49,796 nt of DNA from contig MEIF01000010.1 in assembly GCA_001750645.1 (NCBI GenBank), forward strand, positions 1 through 49,796, written 5' to 3'. This stretch comes from Gammaproteobacteria bacterium AqS3. GTDB taxonomy: Bacteria > Pseudomonadota > Gammaproteobacteria > MEIF01 > AqS3. The notes beneath the pieces are model-generated. The model was not told where the DNA came from, ran no database searches, and saw nothing but the letters and a program-made list of their open reading frames with translations. Position 1 is the stretch's first letter. The number at the start of each line of letters is the position of its first letter. The position numbers and the translations under genes were made by a program. Of this stretch, positions 28,443 to 36,948 are shown one piece after another.

Positions 28443-28871
28443 ATGTCCCAGAACGCCAATCCAATCAACCCGCCCGAGGGGTACAAGCCCTTCAGGGATG
28501 TCATCCCGGCGATCACACACGTCGGGCCGTTTTACTACCTCAGCAGGGATGGTCAGCTGCGCGTCGGCTTTCGGGCGGACGACTACCACATCAACGCCTC
28601 CGGCAGCGTGCACGGCGGCCTGATGATGATGCTGGCCGATTTCACGCTCTGCAGCCTGGCCATCCACGGCACTGATGAGGGCTGTGCGACGATTAGCTTC
28701 AACAGCGAATTCGTCGCACCGGCCATGCACCGACAATGGGTCGATGCCAGTGCGGAAATTCTCAGGCGCACTGGCAGCATGGTGTTTTTGCGCGGCAGCG
28801 TGACGGGAGACGGCGAATTGGCGCTGAACTTCTCCGGGACGGTGCGGCGCATTCGATCCAAGAAAAACTAG
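28443..28871 (+). CDS. PaaI-like hotdog-fold thioesterase
   Basis: A 142-residue hotdog-fold protein. The central motif NASGSVHGGLMMMLADFTLCSLA is the conserved HGG helix of PaaI/YbgC-type acyl-CoA thioesterases, followed by TISFNSEFVAPA. It would hydrolyse an acyl-CoA in the cytosol. It is divergent from the CoA-transferase gene, which fits a shared acyl-CoA theme, and is followed after two bases by the RNase E/G gene. ATG 28443 fits the homologous start. Confidence 0.85.
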   Translation: MSQNANPINPPEGYKPFRDVIPAITHVGPFYYLSRDGQLRVGFRADDYHINASGSVHGGLMMMLADFTLCSLAIHGTDEGCATISFNSEFVAPAMHRQWVDASAEILRRTGSMVFLRGSVTGDGELALNFSGTVRRIRSKKN

Positions 28872-28873
28872 CT

Positions 28874-30772
28874 GTGCCCGGGAAGAGAATTGTCTTTCGG
28901 GTGGACGACCCCCAGCAGTTCTGCGCGCTGTCCATTCTGGGCACCCGCCAGATCGACTCGTCGCTCTTGGTGACGCCGTCGAAGTTTCAGGACGACGGGC
29001 AGCAGTCGGGGCAGCGGCGCCTCGGCGAGATCTACCTGGGCGTGGTGAGCCAGGTCGATCCCCGCGCCGGTCACGTCAAGGTGGACATCGGCTCCGGTCG
29101 CTGGGCGATGCTGCGCGCGGTTCAGAACAGTCCCAATCGCCTCGGCCGCCCGTTCAGAAAGGGCGAGAAGATCGCCGTTCGGGTGCTGCGCGCGCCGATC
29201 GACAACAAGGGGCCGCTGGTGACGCAGGAGCTGGAACTGCGCGGGCGGTTTTTTCGGCTGCTGATGAACGGCAAGAACCAGCACCACATGAATTTCTTCA
29301 TCCGGCACAAGACCAAGCGCGACAAGGCGATGCTGGAGCGGACTGATGTGCTCAAGTCCTGGATGCAGCAGCGTCCGCTGCCGGCGGGCTACTCGCTGGT
29401 CGGCGAAAAGCTGGCCCTGCTGCAGTCCGAGGATGACTGGCAGGTCGATCTGAACAATCTGATGAAGTCGGCCGAGGAGATCGAAAGCGGGACGAGGGAC
29501 CTGGCGAGGCACGATCATCCGGTGCTGGTGCGGCCGGTGCCGGCCAATCAGCAGCTGGTTGACTGGCTGGTGCAGCAGCTGTTTGACTGCCGCGAGATCG
29601 TCGTCGACGACGAGGAGTTTGCCAGCAAGACGCTGTCCCCCCTGGTGCAGGATCTGCTGCCGCCGCTGGTCGAGAAGATCCGCATTGAGGAGCAGCTTGA
29701 AGACGCCGAGCTGTTTGATCAGAGCGTCGAATTTGAGGTGCTGAAGCTGAAGCGGGGCGAGCCGATCCGCCCCCGTCTGTTCAGCAACCGCCTGGACATT
29801 CCGGGGGGCGGCTACCTGACCCACAACAAGACCGAGGCGCTGGTGGCGGTCAATGTTCACCATCCGGAACTGTTTGAGGAGGCGGACCAGGATGTCCGGC
29901 AGAAGCAGATGGTCGACACCAACCTGCGCGCCGTGCCCGCGATTCGCCGGCTGCTCGACGGCAAGGGGCTCAGCGGCATCGTCGTGGTCAGTTTTCTGCC
30001 GATGACCGCCCCGCGCGAGCACGACCGCATCGAGAAGGGCATGGCCTCGGAGTTCAAGCTCTACTTCAAGGACGCGGCGCGCGAATTCCGCGCCCACGCC
30101 GGCGAGGTGCAGATGCACTCCGACAACGTGGTCGATCCGGTCATGGGGATCTACGCCATGACCTACCAGAACACCGGCGAGCTGCTGCTGAAGGAGTACG
30201 GCGAGCCCTGCATGGACTGCAAGGGCACCGGCTTTGAGAAATTCTCGCTGCGCCGGCTGCGCGTGCCGCTGAACGACGGCGTCTCGCTCAACGTCAACCG
30301 GGTGGATCGTCTGACCTCGATCGACGTCAATGCGAGCACGCTGCGGGCGCGCCGCGATCTCGCCAATTTTGAGTACGTCGCCAATCGGCGGGCGGCACAG
30401 TGCATCAAAAAGGGGCTGCTGCGCGATCGCGAGATCACCGGGCGGGTGGTCATCGATTTCATCGACATGCCCAAGGAGGAGCACAAGGCGGAGATCGAGA
30501 AGATCATGGCCGATGCACTGGAGCTGAATCCCAAGCCGGATGCCGACGGCTACTACTCCGGGGCGGACGGCGTCGAGACCACGGGGCGCATCGATCCGAT
30601 CATCGGGCTGTACTGCCTGCAGCGGGGCGCCGAGCAGCCCCCCGCCCCGCCCAAGTGCAGCTTCTGCAATGGCTGCGGGTGGCTGTGGGATCCCAAGGGC
30701 ACGATTTCAGATCCCGACCGGATTGGAGAGCTTCAGGGTTCTGAGGCTGGGAACGGATTGTTGCGAAGCTGA
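28874..30772 (+). CDS. RNase E/G family protein with duplicated catalytic core
   Basis: A 632-residue RNase E/G-like protein starting at GTG 28874, two bases after the thioesterase stop. An S1-type region (GEIYLGVVSQVDPRAGHVKVDIG, about residues 50-90) is followed by two copies of the DNase I-like subdomain and zinc link. The first, near 312-450, has PGGGYL, ALVAVNV, VVVSFLPM and CMDCKGTG. The second, near 468-600, has RLTSIDVNAS, VVIDFIDM and CSFCNGCG. Catalytic aspartates equivalent to RNase E D303 and D346 are kept only in the second. It probably processes rRNA or decays mRNA, but its unusual layout leaves this open. Part of its 3' region recurs at 32012-32163. Confidence 0.82.
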   Translation: MPGKRIVFRVDDPQQFCALSILGTRQIDSSLLVTPSKFQDDGQQSGQRRLGEIYLGVVSQVDPRAGHVKVDIGSGRWAMLRAVQNSPNRLGRPFRKGEKIAVRVLRAPIDNKGPLVTQELELRGRFFRLLMNGKNQHHMNFFIRHKTKRDKAMLERTDVLKSWMQQRPLPAGYSLVGEKLALLQSEDDWQVDLNNLMKSAEEIESGTRDLARHDHPVLVRPVPANQQLVDWLVQQLFDCREIVVDDEEFASKTLSPLVQDLLPPLVEKIRIEEQLEDAELFDQSVEFEVLKLKRGEPIRPRLFSNRLDIPGGGYLTHNKTEALVAVNVHHPELFEEADQDVRQKQMVDTNLRAVPAIRRLLDGKGLSGIVVVSFLPMTAPREHDRIEKGMASEFKLYFKDAAREFRAHAGEVQMHSDNVVDPVMGIYAMTYQNTGELLLKEYGEPCMDCKGTGFEKFSLRRLRVPLNDGVSLNVNRVDRLTSIDVNASTLRARRDLANFEYVANRRAAQCIKKGLLRDREITGRVVIDFIDMPKEEHKAEIEKIMADALELNPKPDADGYYSGADGVETTGRIDPIIGLYCLQRGAEQPPAPPKCSFCNGCGWLWDPKGTISDPDRIGELQGSEAGNGLLRS

Positions 30773-30893
30773 GGGCAGTCGTCAGGCGGCGCCCGCTGCC
30801 GCCCGCTTTTCGGGGCGCCTTGAATGTGAATGCCGCGGATGCAGAAGTCCTGTGTCAGCCCCGCCGCCCATCCTGACCGGAGGGGGAGTGAAT

Positions 30894-31514
30894 CTAGCCG
30901 GGCGTCCCGATGCTGTCGGCCTTGACAAATGCCGGCCGTGCACAGAGGCGATCAACATAAGCTTGCAGGTTCGTCATCTCCTCGGTGATGCAGTTCAGCC
31001 GGCCGCTCATGATGCAGGCGTGTCCGAGCATGGTGTCGGCGGCTGAGAAATTGCCAATCAGGTATTCCCTGCCCTCAAGCGCCTCATTCACGGGAAGCAG
31101 CGAGCGCGTCAGGAGTTTTTGCGCCTGCGCCAGGGCATTGGGGTCGCGGCGATCCGGCGGCAGCAGGAGCGTATGCACAACAATGGTGTTGACGGGCGGC
31201 ATCACCATTCCCTCCGTGTAGTGGAACCACTGCTGATACAGCGGCCAGGAGGGATCGTCGACGCCGGGCTTTAACCCGCCATTCTTGTGGCGCTCGAGGA
31301 TGTATTCGATGATGGCGCCGCTCTCCCAGAGCAGGAGATCGCCCTCTTCAAGCACCGGGATTCTGCCCAGCGGATGCCGGGCGCGATGTTCATCGGACTT
31401 CAGATCTTTTGGATGGAACTCCATCTGGTTGAGTTCGTAGTCAAGCCCCAGCTCTTCCAGCAGCCAGGCGACTCGAATGGCCCTGGAGCGGGGGGCGAAA
31501 TGTAGTTTCAGCAT
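30894..31514 (-). CDS. glutathione S-transferase family protein
   Basis: A 206-residue GST. The N-terminal thioredoxin-fold domain has LHFAPRSRAIRVAWLLEELGLDYEL and the cis-proline/Glu-Ser pocket GRIPVLEEGDLLLWESGAIIEYILE, which binds glutathione. The C-terminal helical domain ends in LQAYVDRLCARPAF. The substrate is unknown. It is convergent with the RNase gene; the 120-bp gap between them has only a weak GC-rich hairpin. Confidence 0.9.
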   Translation of the reverse strand: MLKLHFAPRSRAIRVAWLLEELGLDYELNQMEFHPKDLKSDEHRARHPLGRIPVLEEGDLLLWESGAIIEYILERHKNGGLKPGVDDPSWPLYQQWFHYTEGMVMPPVNTIVVHTLLLPPDRRDPNALAQAQKLLTRSLLPVNEALEGREYLIGNFSAADTMLGHACIMSGRLNCITEEMTNLQAYVDRLCARPAFVKADSIGTPG

Positions 31515-31595
31515 GGGTAGGTTCCTCGTGTTCAGTGTGAGGTCAATGAGAACCGGAGGGGGTTCCCCTTCCCTCGTCGGCGCCCGATAGTCTAT

Positions 31596-32006
31596 ATGTA
31601 TTTTGTGATATTTCCAAACTCAAAACTCACGCAAGAAAAAAGAGCGACCCGGATTATGGCGCCCGATGCCATTTCAAAAGGCACGGTGCGAAGGCTGGAT
31701 CCGCTCAATCCGCTGACGATCCAGCTGCATCTTTTATCTGACCAAAAAGTCCCAGGCCAGCTCTGCAGAGATGGGAGAGTGCTCATGTCAGGTCCAGGTG
31801 TTTATTACGTCAACAACAACGCTCAGGAGAACGGAGATCACGAGGTTCACAATGGCTCCAGGCCTTGTGAGTGGTTTCACAAAATAAAAAGCAAGGAAAG
31901 GCTGGGTCATTTCAATAATTGCCATGAAGCCGTGGCGGCAGCGAAGAAGATTTATTGGAAATCCAACGGCTGCGCGTTTTGCGCGAGGGACTGTCACACC
32001 GCTTAA
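31596..32006 (+). CDS. small protein with Ada-like zinc-fold end
   Basis: A 136-residue protein I cannot assign to a known system. The C-terminal half (VHNGSRPCEWFHKI...GHFNNCHEAVAAAKKIYW...GCAFCARDCH) resembles Ada-type metal-binding folds, in which spaced His and Cys residues (here H, C and CxxC) hold one zinc ion and a phenylalanine-rich strand precedes an EAxxA helix. The N-terminal half is undistinguished. ATG 31596 or 31656 could be the start. It lies between the GST gene and a fragment of RNase E/G sequence, so it may be part of an imported segment. Confidence 0.45.
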   Translation: MYFVIFPNSKLTQEKRATRIMAPDAISKGTVRRLDPLNPLTIQLHLLSDQKVPGQLCRDGRVLMSGPGVYYVNNNAQENGDHEVHNGSRPCEWFHKIKSKERLGHFNNCHEAVAAAKKIYWKSNGCAFCARDCHTA

Positions 32007-32011
32007 AAAAC

Positions 32012-32163
32012 TGCAGGGGCGCACCGGCTTTGAGAAATTTTCGCTGCGCCGGCTATGCGTGCAGTTGAGCGCCTGACCTTGATCGGTGTCAATGCCGAGC
32101 ATGCAGCGGGGCGCCGACCAGCTCCCCGCCTCGCCCAAGTGCAGCTTCTGCAATGGCGGCGGG
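32012..32163 (+). pseudogene. shortened copy of RNase E/G 3' region
   Basis: A degenerate non-coding copy of pieces of the RNase E/G gene in the same orientation. The block around 32012-32070 matches 30218-30274 (zinc link CKGTGFEKFSLRRL). After about 30 missing bases, the block 32073-32099 matches the TSIDVNAS region near 30310-30336. Then 32100-32163 matches 30618-30680 (QRGAEQPPAPPKCSFCNG). Two internal deletions and a frame change kill it. The remaining 32164-32265 stretch holds nothing recognisable. Confidence 0.85.
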
Positions 32164-32265
32164 GAGATTTCAACAAGATCACCGCAAGATCGAAAGGGGA
32201 ATGATTTTTTCATTCTCATAAGATCGTGAGAATATTTTTGGGTTGAATATTGACGCCCCAAATAT

Positions 32266-32973
32266 TCAATCCAGAAATTGCCTTTTGGAATACAGATCTT
32301 TTAAATCACCTGATTTGATTCGAAATTTGGTTCCATGATCTCTCAAGCCTCGCGCACCGGTGTTTGTTCTGGCATCAAAATCAATGGCAATTTTTCCTGA
32401 TGCTATCGCCTTAATCAAACCCGTGGTATTGGGGTCTGAATACAGCACGACGCTTTCATATTTAACCTGTTCCCTTTTCTTCCTGCCTTTGACCAAGGCC
32501 AATCTGCGCAATTTGTATACAAATGCGTTAATCAGCTTGTCATGTTCCCAGTAGGCCTCTGGAGCATTGGGATTATTTTCCTCCCCGTTTTTTCGAATAA
32601 CTATCCGCTGAGTTTCCTCGTCGTTAAACACATAAAACCCTCGATTGGATTTCCCCCAAAGAGTGTGCCGAAAACTTGTCTGGCCTCTATCGTTGGGCCA
32701 GCCATAGCCGCGCACCACGTCATGCATGATTCCCCTCGGGTTTGGTGACAGATGAAAAAGGGTTATTGGCGCTGATCCGCTGTGATACTTCAGCTCCCAG
32801 ATTCCGGTGTCAGGCCCGTCTCTGTTATTGACATCGACACCAATCAGACTTTCCAGCAATAAGCCTGGACCGCCTGTGCCGCGGTAGCCTGCTTCATCTG
32901 GAATGGATATCCAGCCCATATCGATAATTTCTCGAAGTCTTGGGAAGAATTCCAGGTCATTAATTATCGGCAT
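32266..32973 (-). CDS. MvaI/BcnI-family type II restriction endonuclease
   Basis: A 235-residue nuclease. GTGGPGLLLESLIGVDVNN followed by GPDTGIWELKYHS matches the conserved core of MvaI/BcnI enzymes, with D55 and the E60-x-K62 pair as likely catalytic residues. Members cut CCWGG or CCSGG-type sites as monomers, but the site here cannot be deduced. It is directly abutted by the methylase gene on the same strand (TGA then ATG with no gap), forming a type II restriction-modification system. AT-richer than the flanks. Confidence 0.85.
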   Translation of the reverse strand: MPIINDLEFFPRLREIIDMGWISIPDEAGYRGTGGPGLLLESLIGVDVNNRDGPDTGIWELKYHSGSAPITLFHLSPNPRGIMHDVVRGYGWPNDRGQTSFRHTLWGKSNRGFYVFNDEETQRIVIRKNGEENNPNAPEAYWEHDKLINAFVYKLRRLALVKGRKKREQVKYESVVLYSDPNTTGLIKAIASGKIAIDFDARTNTGARGLRDHGTKFRIKSGDLKDLYSKRQFLD

Positions 32974-33819
32974 TCAGAAACTCTTTCCGGTTATCTCAGC
33001 GATCCTATCTTTGGCCATATCGCAGTATTTCTCTGAAATATCAATGCCTATCCACTCGCGATTGTTCAGTTCGGCAGCAATGGCCGTGCTTCCGCTGCCC
33101 ATGAAAGGATCAAGCACCAATCCGTCATCAACCGATTCGATGCAGCGGGTGGCCAGTTCGATGGGAAAGGGAGCGGGGTGTTCATTATTTTTTTCCTGTG
33201 AAATTTTCCACACGTCACCCATGGCATTTGATTTTGGGGTCAATTTGAATTTGGGCTTGGCGATCAGGTATATCACTTCATAAGTCGGCAGAAAATAGCC
33301 GGGATTGAAATTGATCCCGCCATTTCGCTGCCAGATAATAATCTGACGGACTGGGAAACCATCGACAATATCATGCCGGTCCTGCAGCAGGCCGCCCTGA
33401 ACGCGCCATTTATGATTGTAAAAAATCGCTCCATCTTGCCTGAGAACCCGCATCATGGAAGTCAGGCAATCCCTTTGCCACTGGACGTATTCCCCATGCC
33501 GCATGGCGTCTGCATGTGTGTCATAACCCTGTTGAAGAGCGGCGCCTTTCCACTTGCCTCCGCGACAATCTTTGAGGCCATTTCCAGTGCTGTTTTTAAT
33601 GTTATAGGGCGGCGATGTCACTATAATTTTTACGCTCTCCTTTTTCATTTCATTCATTATTTTTATGCAGTCGCCGTGATGCAGGGCGCCATTTACTTTG
33701 CGACTTCGCCTGTGTTTTCTCGATGAACTGGCATGTCTTTTGGACGATGTCATGTCCATAGATAACTGGGTCGGTGCAATCTCCTCCGAAACTAATGATT
33801 CCTTGTCAATATCCGTCAT
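32974..33819 (-). CDS. type II DNA methyltransferase, N4-cytosine class likely
   Basis: A 281-residue DNA methyltransferase with TSPPYNI (motif IV, catalytic) preceding DPFMGSGSTAIAAELNNREWIGIDIS (motif I, SAM binding), the beta order. The SPPY form of motif IV is usual for N4-cytosine methylases and fits a partner nuclease of the MvaI/BcnI type, whose sites contain CC. The first 40 residues are a basic, low-complexity tail. It protects the host site against the adjacent nuclease. It comes first in the transcript, so the methylase is made before the nuclease. Confidence 0.9.
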   Translation of the reverse strand: MTDIDKESLVSEEIAPTQLSMDMTSSKRHASSSRKHRRSRKVNGALHHGDCIKIMNEMKKESVKIIVTSPPYNIKNSTGNGLKDCRGGKWKGAALQQGYDTHADAMRHGEYVQWQRDCLTSMMRVLRQDGAIFYNHKWRVQGGLLQDRHDIVDGFPVRQIIIWQRNGGINFNPGYFLPTYEVIYLIAKPKFKLTPKSNAMGDVWKISQEKNNEHPAPFPIELATRCIESVDDGLVLDPFMGSGSTAIAAELNNREWIGIDISEKYCDMAKDRIAEITGKSF

Positions 33820-33898
33820 GTAACTAACCTCAAGTTGGGGCGCTTGTAGTTTTTTTATTAACCAGAATGGGCGGCGAATGATATATCAGCAAAGGGTC

Positions 33899-34912
33899 CT
33901 AACCCACCCGCACCAGCGCCTTGCCGAAGTTTTCGCCGCGCATGAGGCGGCAGAAGGCGGCGGGGGCGCCGGCCAGCGAGTCGGTGATGTCTTCTCGAAA
34001 GGCAATGGCGCCGTCCTGGATCAGCGGCAGGCACTCCTCGATGAACGCCCCCCGCTGGTGCTCGTAGTCGTAGACCACCAGCGAGCTGAGGGTGGCCCGG
34101 GCGCGCAGCATCAGCCCCGGTGCGGGGCCGCCGCTGCGCTCGGTCGAGTTGTACTCGGCCATCAGTCCGCACAGGATGATGTGGCCGCCGTGGGCCAGCT
34201 GGGCTGAGGCGGAGTGCAGCAGCGCCCCGCCGACGAGGTCGAAGTAGATGTCGATGCCGTCGGGGCAGGCGCGCCTGAGCGCCTCGTCCAGCGTGTCGGA
34301 GCGGTCATTTCGGTTGATGACCTCGGTGCAGCCCAGGGTCTCCAGGGCGTAGCGCCGCTTGGCCTCGCTGCCGACCACGCCGACGACGCGGGCGCCCCAG
34401 TGCCGCGCCAGCCCTGCGGCAACGCTGCCGACGGCGCCGGTGGCGGCGCCCAGCAGCAGGGTCGCATCCGGCTGGATGTCGACGTGGTGTTTGAGGCCGG
34501 CCCAGGCGGTCAGTCCGGGCATGCCGAGCGCTCCGAGCGCCAGCGACGGGGACTCGCACAGCGCCTCGGGGAGTGCGGCAACGCTGGAGCCGGGCAGGGC
34601 GCTGAGGGTCTGCCAGCCGCCAAACCCCCGCACGATGGCGCCGACCGGTATGGCGTCGTGGTGCGAGGCGATGACTTCGGCGACGGTCTCGCCCAGCAGC
34701 ACGTCGCCGGGGGCGATGCTGCCGGAGAGGTGCCGTCCGGCGATCTGGCTGCGCATGTAGGGATCCAGCGAGAGCCACAGGTTGCGGCACAGCACCTCGC
34801 CCTCGCCGATGGCGGGCGGGTCGGTTTCGACGAGCTGAAAATCGGCCTCGACGGGGACGCCCTTGGGGGTGCGCACCAGCCGCACCTGCAGGTTGTTTGT
34901 GTCAGTGCTCAT
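33899..34912 (-). CDS. zinc-independent MDR NADP-dependent oxidoreductase
   Basis: A 337-residue medium-chain reductase of the CurA/leukotriene B4 dehydrogenase type: LSLDPYMRSQI, LGALGMPGLTAWAGL, and the NADP-binding Rossmann glycine motif GAATGAVGSVAAGLARHWGARVVGVVGS. Such enzymes reduce a carbon-carbon double bond next to a carbonyl. No structural zinc loop is present. It is the last gene of the minus-strand catabolic operon, 9 bp after leuD, so it may act on the unsaturated product of the LeuCD-type hydro-lyase. Confidence 0.88.
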   Translation of the reverse strand: MSTDTNNLQVRLVRTPKGVPVEADFQLVETDPPAIGEGEVLCRNLWLSLDPYMRSQIAGRHLSGSIAPGDVLLGETVAEVIASHHDAIPVGAIVRGFGGWQTLSALPGSSVAALPEALCESPSLALGALGMPGLTAWAGLKHHVDIQPDATLLLGAATGAVGSVAAGLARHWGARVVGVVGSEAKRRYALETLGCTEVINRNDRSDTLDEALRRACPDGIDIYFDLVGGALLHSASAQLAHGGHIILCGLMAEYNSTERSGGPAPGLMLRARATLSSLVVYDYEHQRGAFIEECLPLIQDGAIAFREDITDSLAGAPAAFCRLMRGENFGKALVRVG

Positions 34913-34921
34913 TGGAAATCC

Positions 34922-35572
34922 TCAAGAGTTGCGTAAATACCAATATTTGCCCAGATGCCGTTTCTCAAACTCGTCCAGGTCGTCGCCGAGACGCCGCAGC
35001 GTCAGGTCGATGGGGTCGATTCCCCTGAGCAGCATCTCGCGCTCGTCGTCGTCCAGCTCGATTCTTGTCTTGTGCAGGGTTTCGCCAAGCCAGGCTGGGC
35101 AGCCTTCGCTGGGCAGGATCGAACCGGCCTGAAGGTTGATGCGAAGCTTATGCCACTGCGGCTTCTCCTCGACCCAGCGCGCCATCGCCGTGACGGCCTC
35201 GGCGGGCATGACCACCGGCAGCAGGCCGTTGTTGATGCAGTTGCGCCGGAAGATGTCGCCGAAGCCGGGGGCGATGACCGCCCGAAAGCCGAATTCCTGC
35301 AGCGCCCAGACGGCCTGCTCCCGGGAGGAGCCGCAGCCGAAGTTGGCCCCGCCGAGCAGGATCTGGGCGCCGGCGTATTCGGGTCGGTTGAGCACGAAGC
35401 CGGGGTTGAGTTCAAGACCGCCGGGCAGGTAGCGCCAGTTGGCGAACAGCCCCTCGGCCAGCCCCTCCCGCCCGATGCCCCGGATGGCGCGCGAGGGGAT
35501 GATGGCGTCGGTGTCGATGTTGGGCTGCGGCATCGGGACGGCGATGCCGGTCAGGGGCTCGAACGGGGTCAT
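34922..35572 (-). CDS. LeuD-like hydro-lyase small subunit
   Basis: A 216-residue aconitase-family small subunit: IDTDAIIPSRAIRGIG, GGANFGCGSSREQAVWAL and FGDIFRRNCINNGLLPV are all the classic 3-isopropylmalate dehydratase small-subunit motifs. It overlaps leuC by 4 bp (ATGA). The context is catabolic (deacetylases, hydrolase, CoA ligase) and there is no leuA or leuB nearby. The pair probably isomerises or dehydrates a different 2- or 3-hydroxy diacid. Confidence 0.88.
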   Translation of the reverse strand: MTPFEPLTGIAVPMPQPNIDTDAIIPSRAIRGIGREGLAEGLFANWRYLPGGLELNPGFVLNRPEYAGAQILLGGANFGCGSSREQAVWALQEFGFRAVIAPGFGDIFRRNCINNGLLPVVMPAEAVTAMARWVEEKPQWHKLRINLQAGSILPSEGCPAWLGETLHKTRIELDDDEREMLLRGIDPIDLTLRRLGDDLDEFEKRHLGKYWYLRNS

Positions 35573-36948
35573 TTCAGAAACTCGCGGGGATCGGCGATGC
35601 GCCCGCGCACGGCCGAGGCGGCGACCGTCTGCGGGCCGGCCAGATGGGTTCTCACGCCGGGCCCCTGGCGGCCCTCGAAGTTGCGGTTGGAGGTGCTGAT
35701 GCTGCGGGCGCCGGGCGGGGCGGATTCGCCGCCGGCGTAAAAGCACATCGAGCAGCCCGACTCGCGCCATTCAAATCCGGCGTCGATGAAGATGCGATCC
35801 AGTCCCTCGAGTTCGGCCTGCCGCTTGGTGAAGCTCGAGCCCGGCACGCACACGCCCTGGACGCCCTCCCTGATCCGGCGCCCCCTGAGAATCTCCGCCG
35901 CCGCGCGCAGGTCCTCGATGCGGGCGTTGGTGCAGGAGCCGATGAAGGCGTAGTCGATCTGCTTGCCCTGAATGCGCTCGCCCGGGGTCAGCCCCATGTA
36001 GTGCAGGGCGCCTCCGGCGGCCTCGATGTCCGGGCAGTCGAGCGGCGACGGGACGGCCTCGTCGATCGCCACGCCCTGCTCGGGGTTGGTGCCCCAGGTG
36101 ACCATCGGAGCCAGCCCGGAGACGTCCAGCTCGGCGCTGCGGTCAAAGGCTGCCCCGGGGTCGCTGACCCAGTCGGAGAAGGTTCCGTCCAGCGCCGAGG
36201 GGGTCCGATTTTTAACGTAATCCCCGGTCTTGTCGTCAAATCCGATGAGGGCGCTGAAGGCGGCAAATTCAACCGCCATGTTGCAGAGCGTGAAGCGCCC
36301 GGACATGTCCAGTCCCTGCACGGCGGAGCCGGCGTATTCCAGCGCGCAGCCCCGGCCGCCGTCGGCGCCGAGCGAGCGGATCAGGTGCAGGGCGAGGTCC
36401 TTGGCTCCGATGCCCCTGCCGAGCTCGCCCTCGAAGCGCACCTGCATGGTCTGGGGGCGGGCGACCTTGAGCGTGCGCGTCACCAGGGCGTGCTCGGCCT
36501 CGCTGATGCCGATGCCCCAGCACAGCGCCCCGAGCGCCCCCAGCGTGCTGGTGTGGCTGTCGGGGCAGACCAGAGTCATTCCGGGCAGGGCGATGCCCTG
36601 TTCGGCCGCGACCACGTGGACGATGCCCTGCCTGCGGTCGTCGAGGTCGTAGAAGTGGATGCCGGTGCGCTCGGCGCCCTTGCGCATGGCGCGGATGAAG
36701 ACCTCGCCGCCGGGCACCTGGGTGCGCTCGCCGCCCCGCCCGGGGCGGGTGTCGACGATGTGGTCGATGGTCCCGTAGACCTGTTTCGGGGCGCGCACCC
36801 GGCGCCCCCGGTCGAGCACCTTCCTCAGCGCCACCGAGCCCATGCGCTCGTGCAGGAACATGCGGTCTATATAGATGTAGTCGGCATTCCCGCCGGCGCG
36901 GGCGACTTGGTGGGCGTCCCAGAGCTTTTCGAACAGGGTTCGGCTCAA
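35569..36948 (-). CDS. LeuC-like hydro-lyase large subunit
   Basis: A 459-residue aconitase-superfamily large subunit. TLFEKLWDAHQV at the start, VCPDSHTSTLGALGALCWGIG, FIGSCTNARIEDLR with the first cluster cysteine and ESGCSMCFYAGG with the other two give a complete 4Fe-4S site. The start is TTG 36948, which overlaps the stop of the upstream gene (TTGA) and places RTLFEKLW where the family begins. With the small subunit it makes a heteromeric hydro-lyase. It sits in a translationally coupled operon with two deacetylase-like genes and a cysteine hydrolase. Confidence 0.88.
   Translation of the reverse strand: MSRTLFEKLWDAHQVARAGGNADYIYIDRMFLHERMGSVALRKVLDRGRRVRAPKQVYGTIDHIVDTRPGRGGERTQVPGGEVFIRAMRKGAERTGIHFYDLDDRRQGIVHVVAAEQGIALPGMTLVCPDSHTSTLGALGALCWGIGISEAEHALVTRTLKVARPQTMQVRFEGELGRGIGAKDLALHLIRSLGADGGRGCALEYAGSAVQGLDMSGRFTLCNMAVEFAAFSALIGFDDKTGDYVKNRTPSALDGTFSDWVSDPGAAFDRSAELDVSGLAPMVTWGTNPEQGVAIDEAVPSPLDCPDIEAAGGALHYMGLTPGERIQGKQIDYAFIGSCTNARIEDLRAAAEILRGRRIREGVQGVCVPGSSFTKRQAELEGLDRIFIDAGFEWRESGCSMCFYAGGESAPPGARSISTSNRNFEGRQGPGVRTHLAGPQTVAASAVRGRIADPREFLK

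Noticed and set aside
34922-36948. LeuCD taken as leucine biosynthesis genes
   Set aside because: No leuA or leuB neighbours and a fully coupled catabolic context make a different substrate more likely, though it cannot be excluded.
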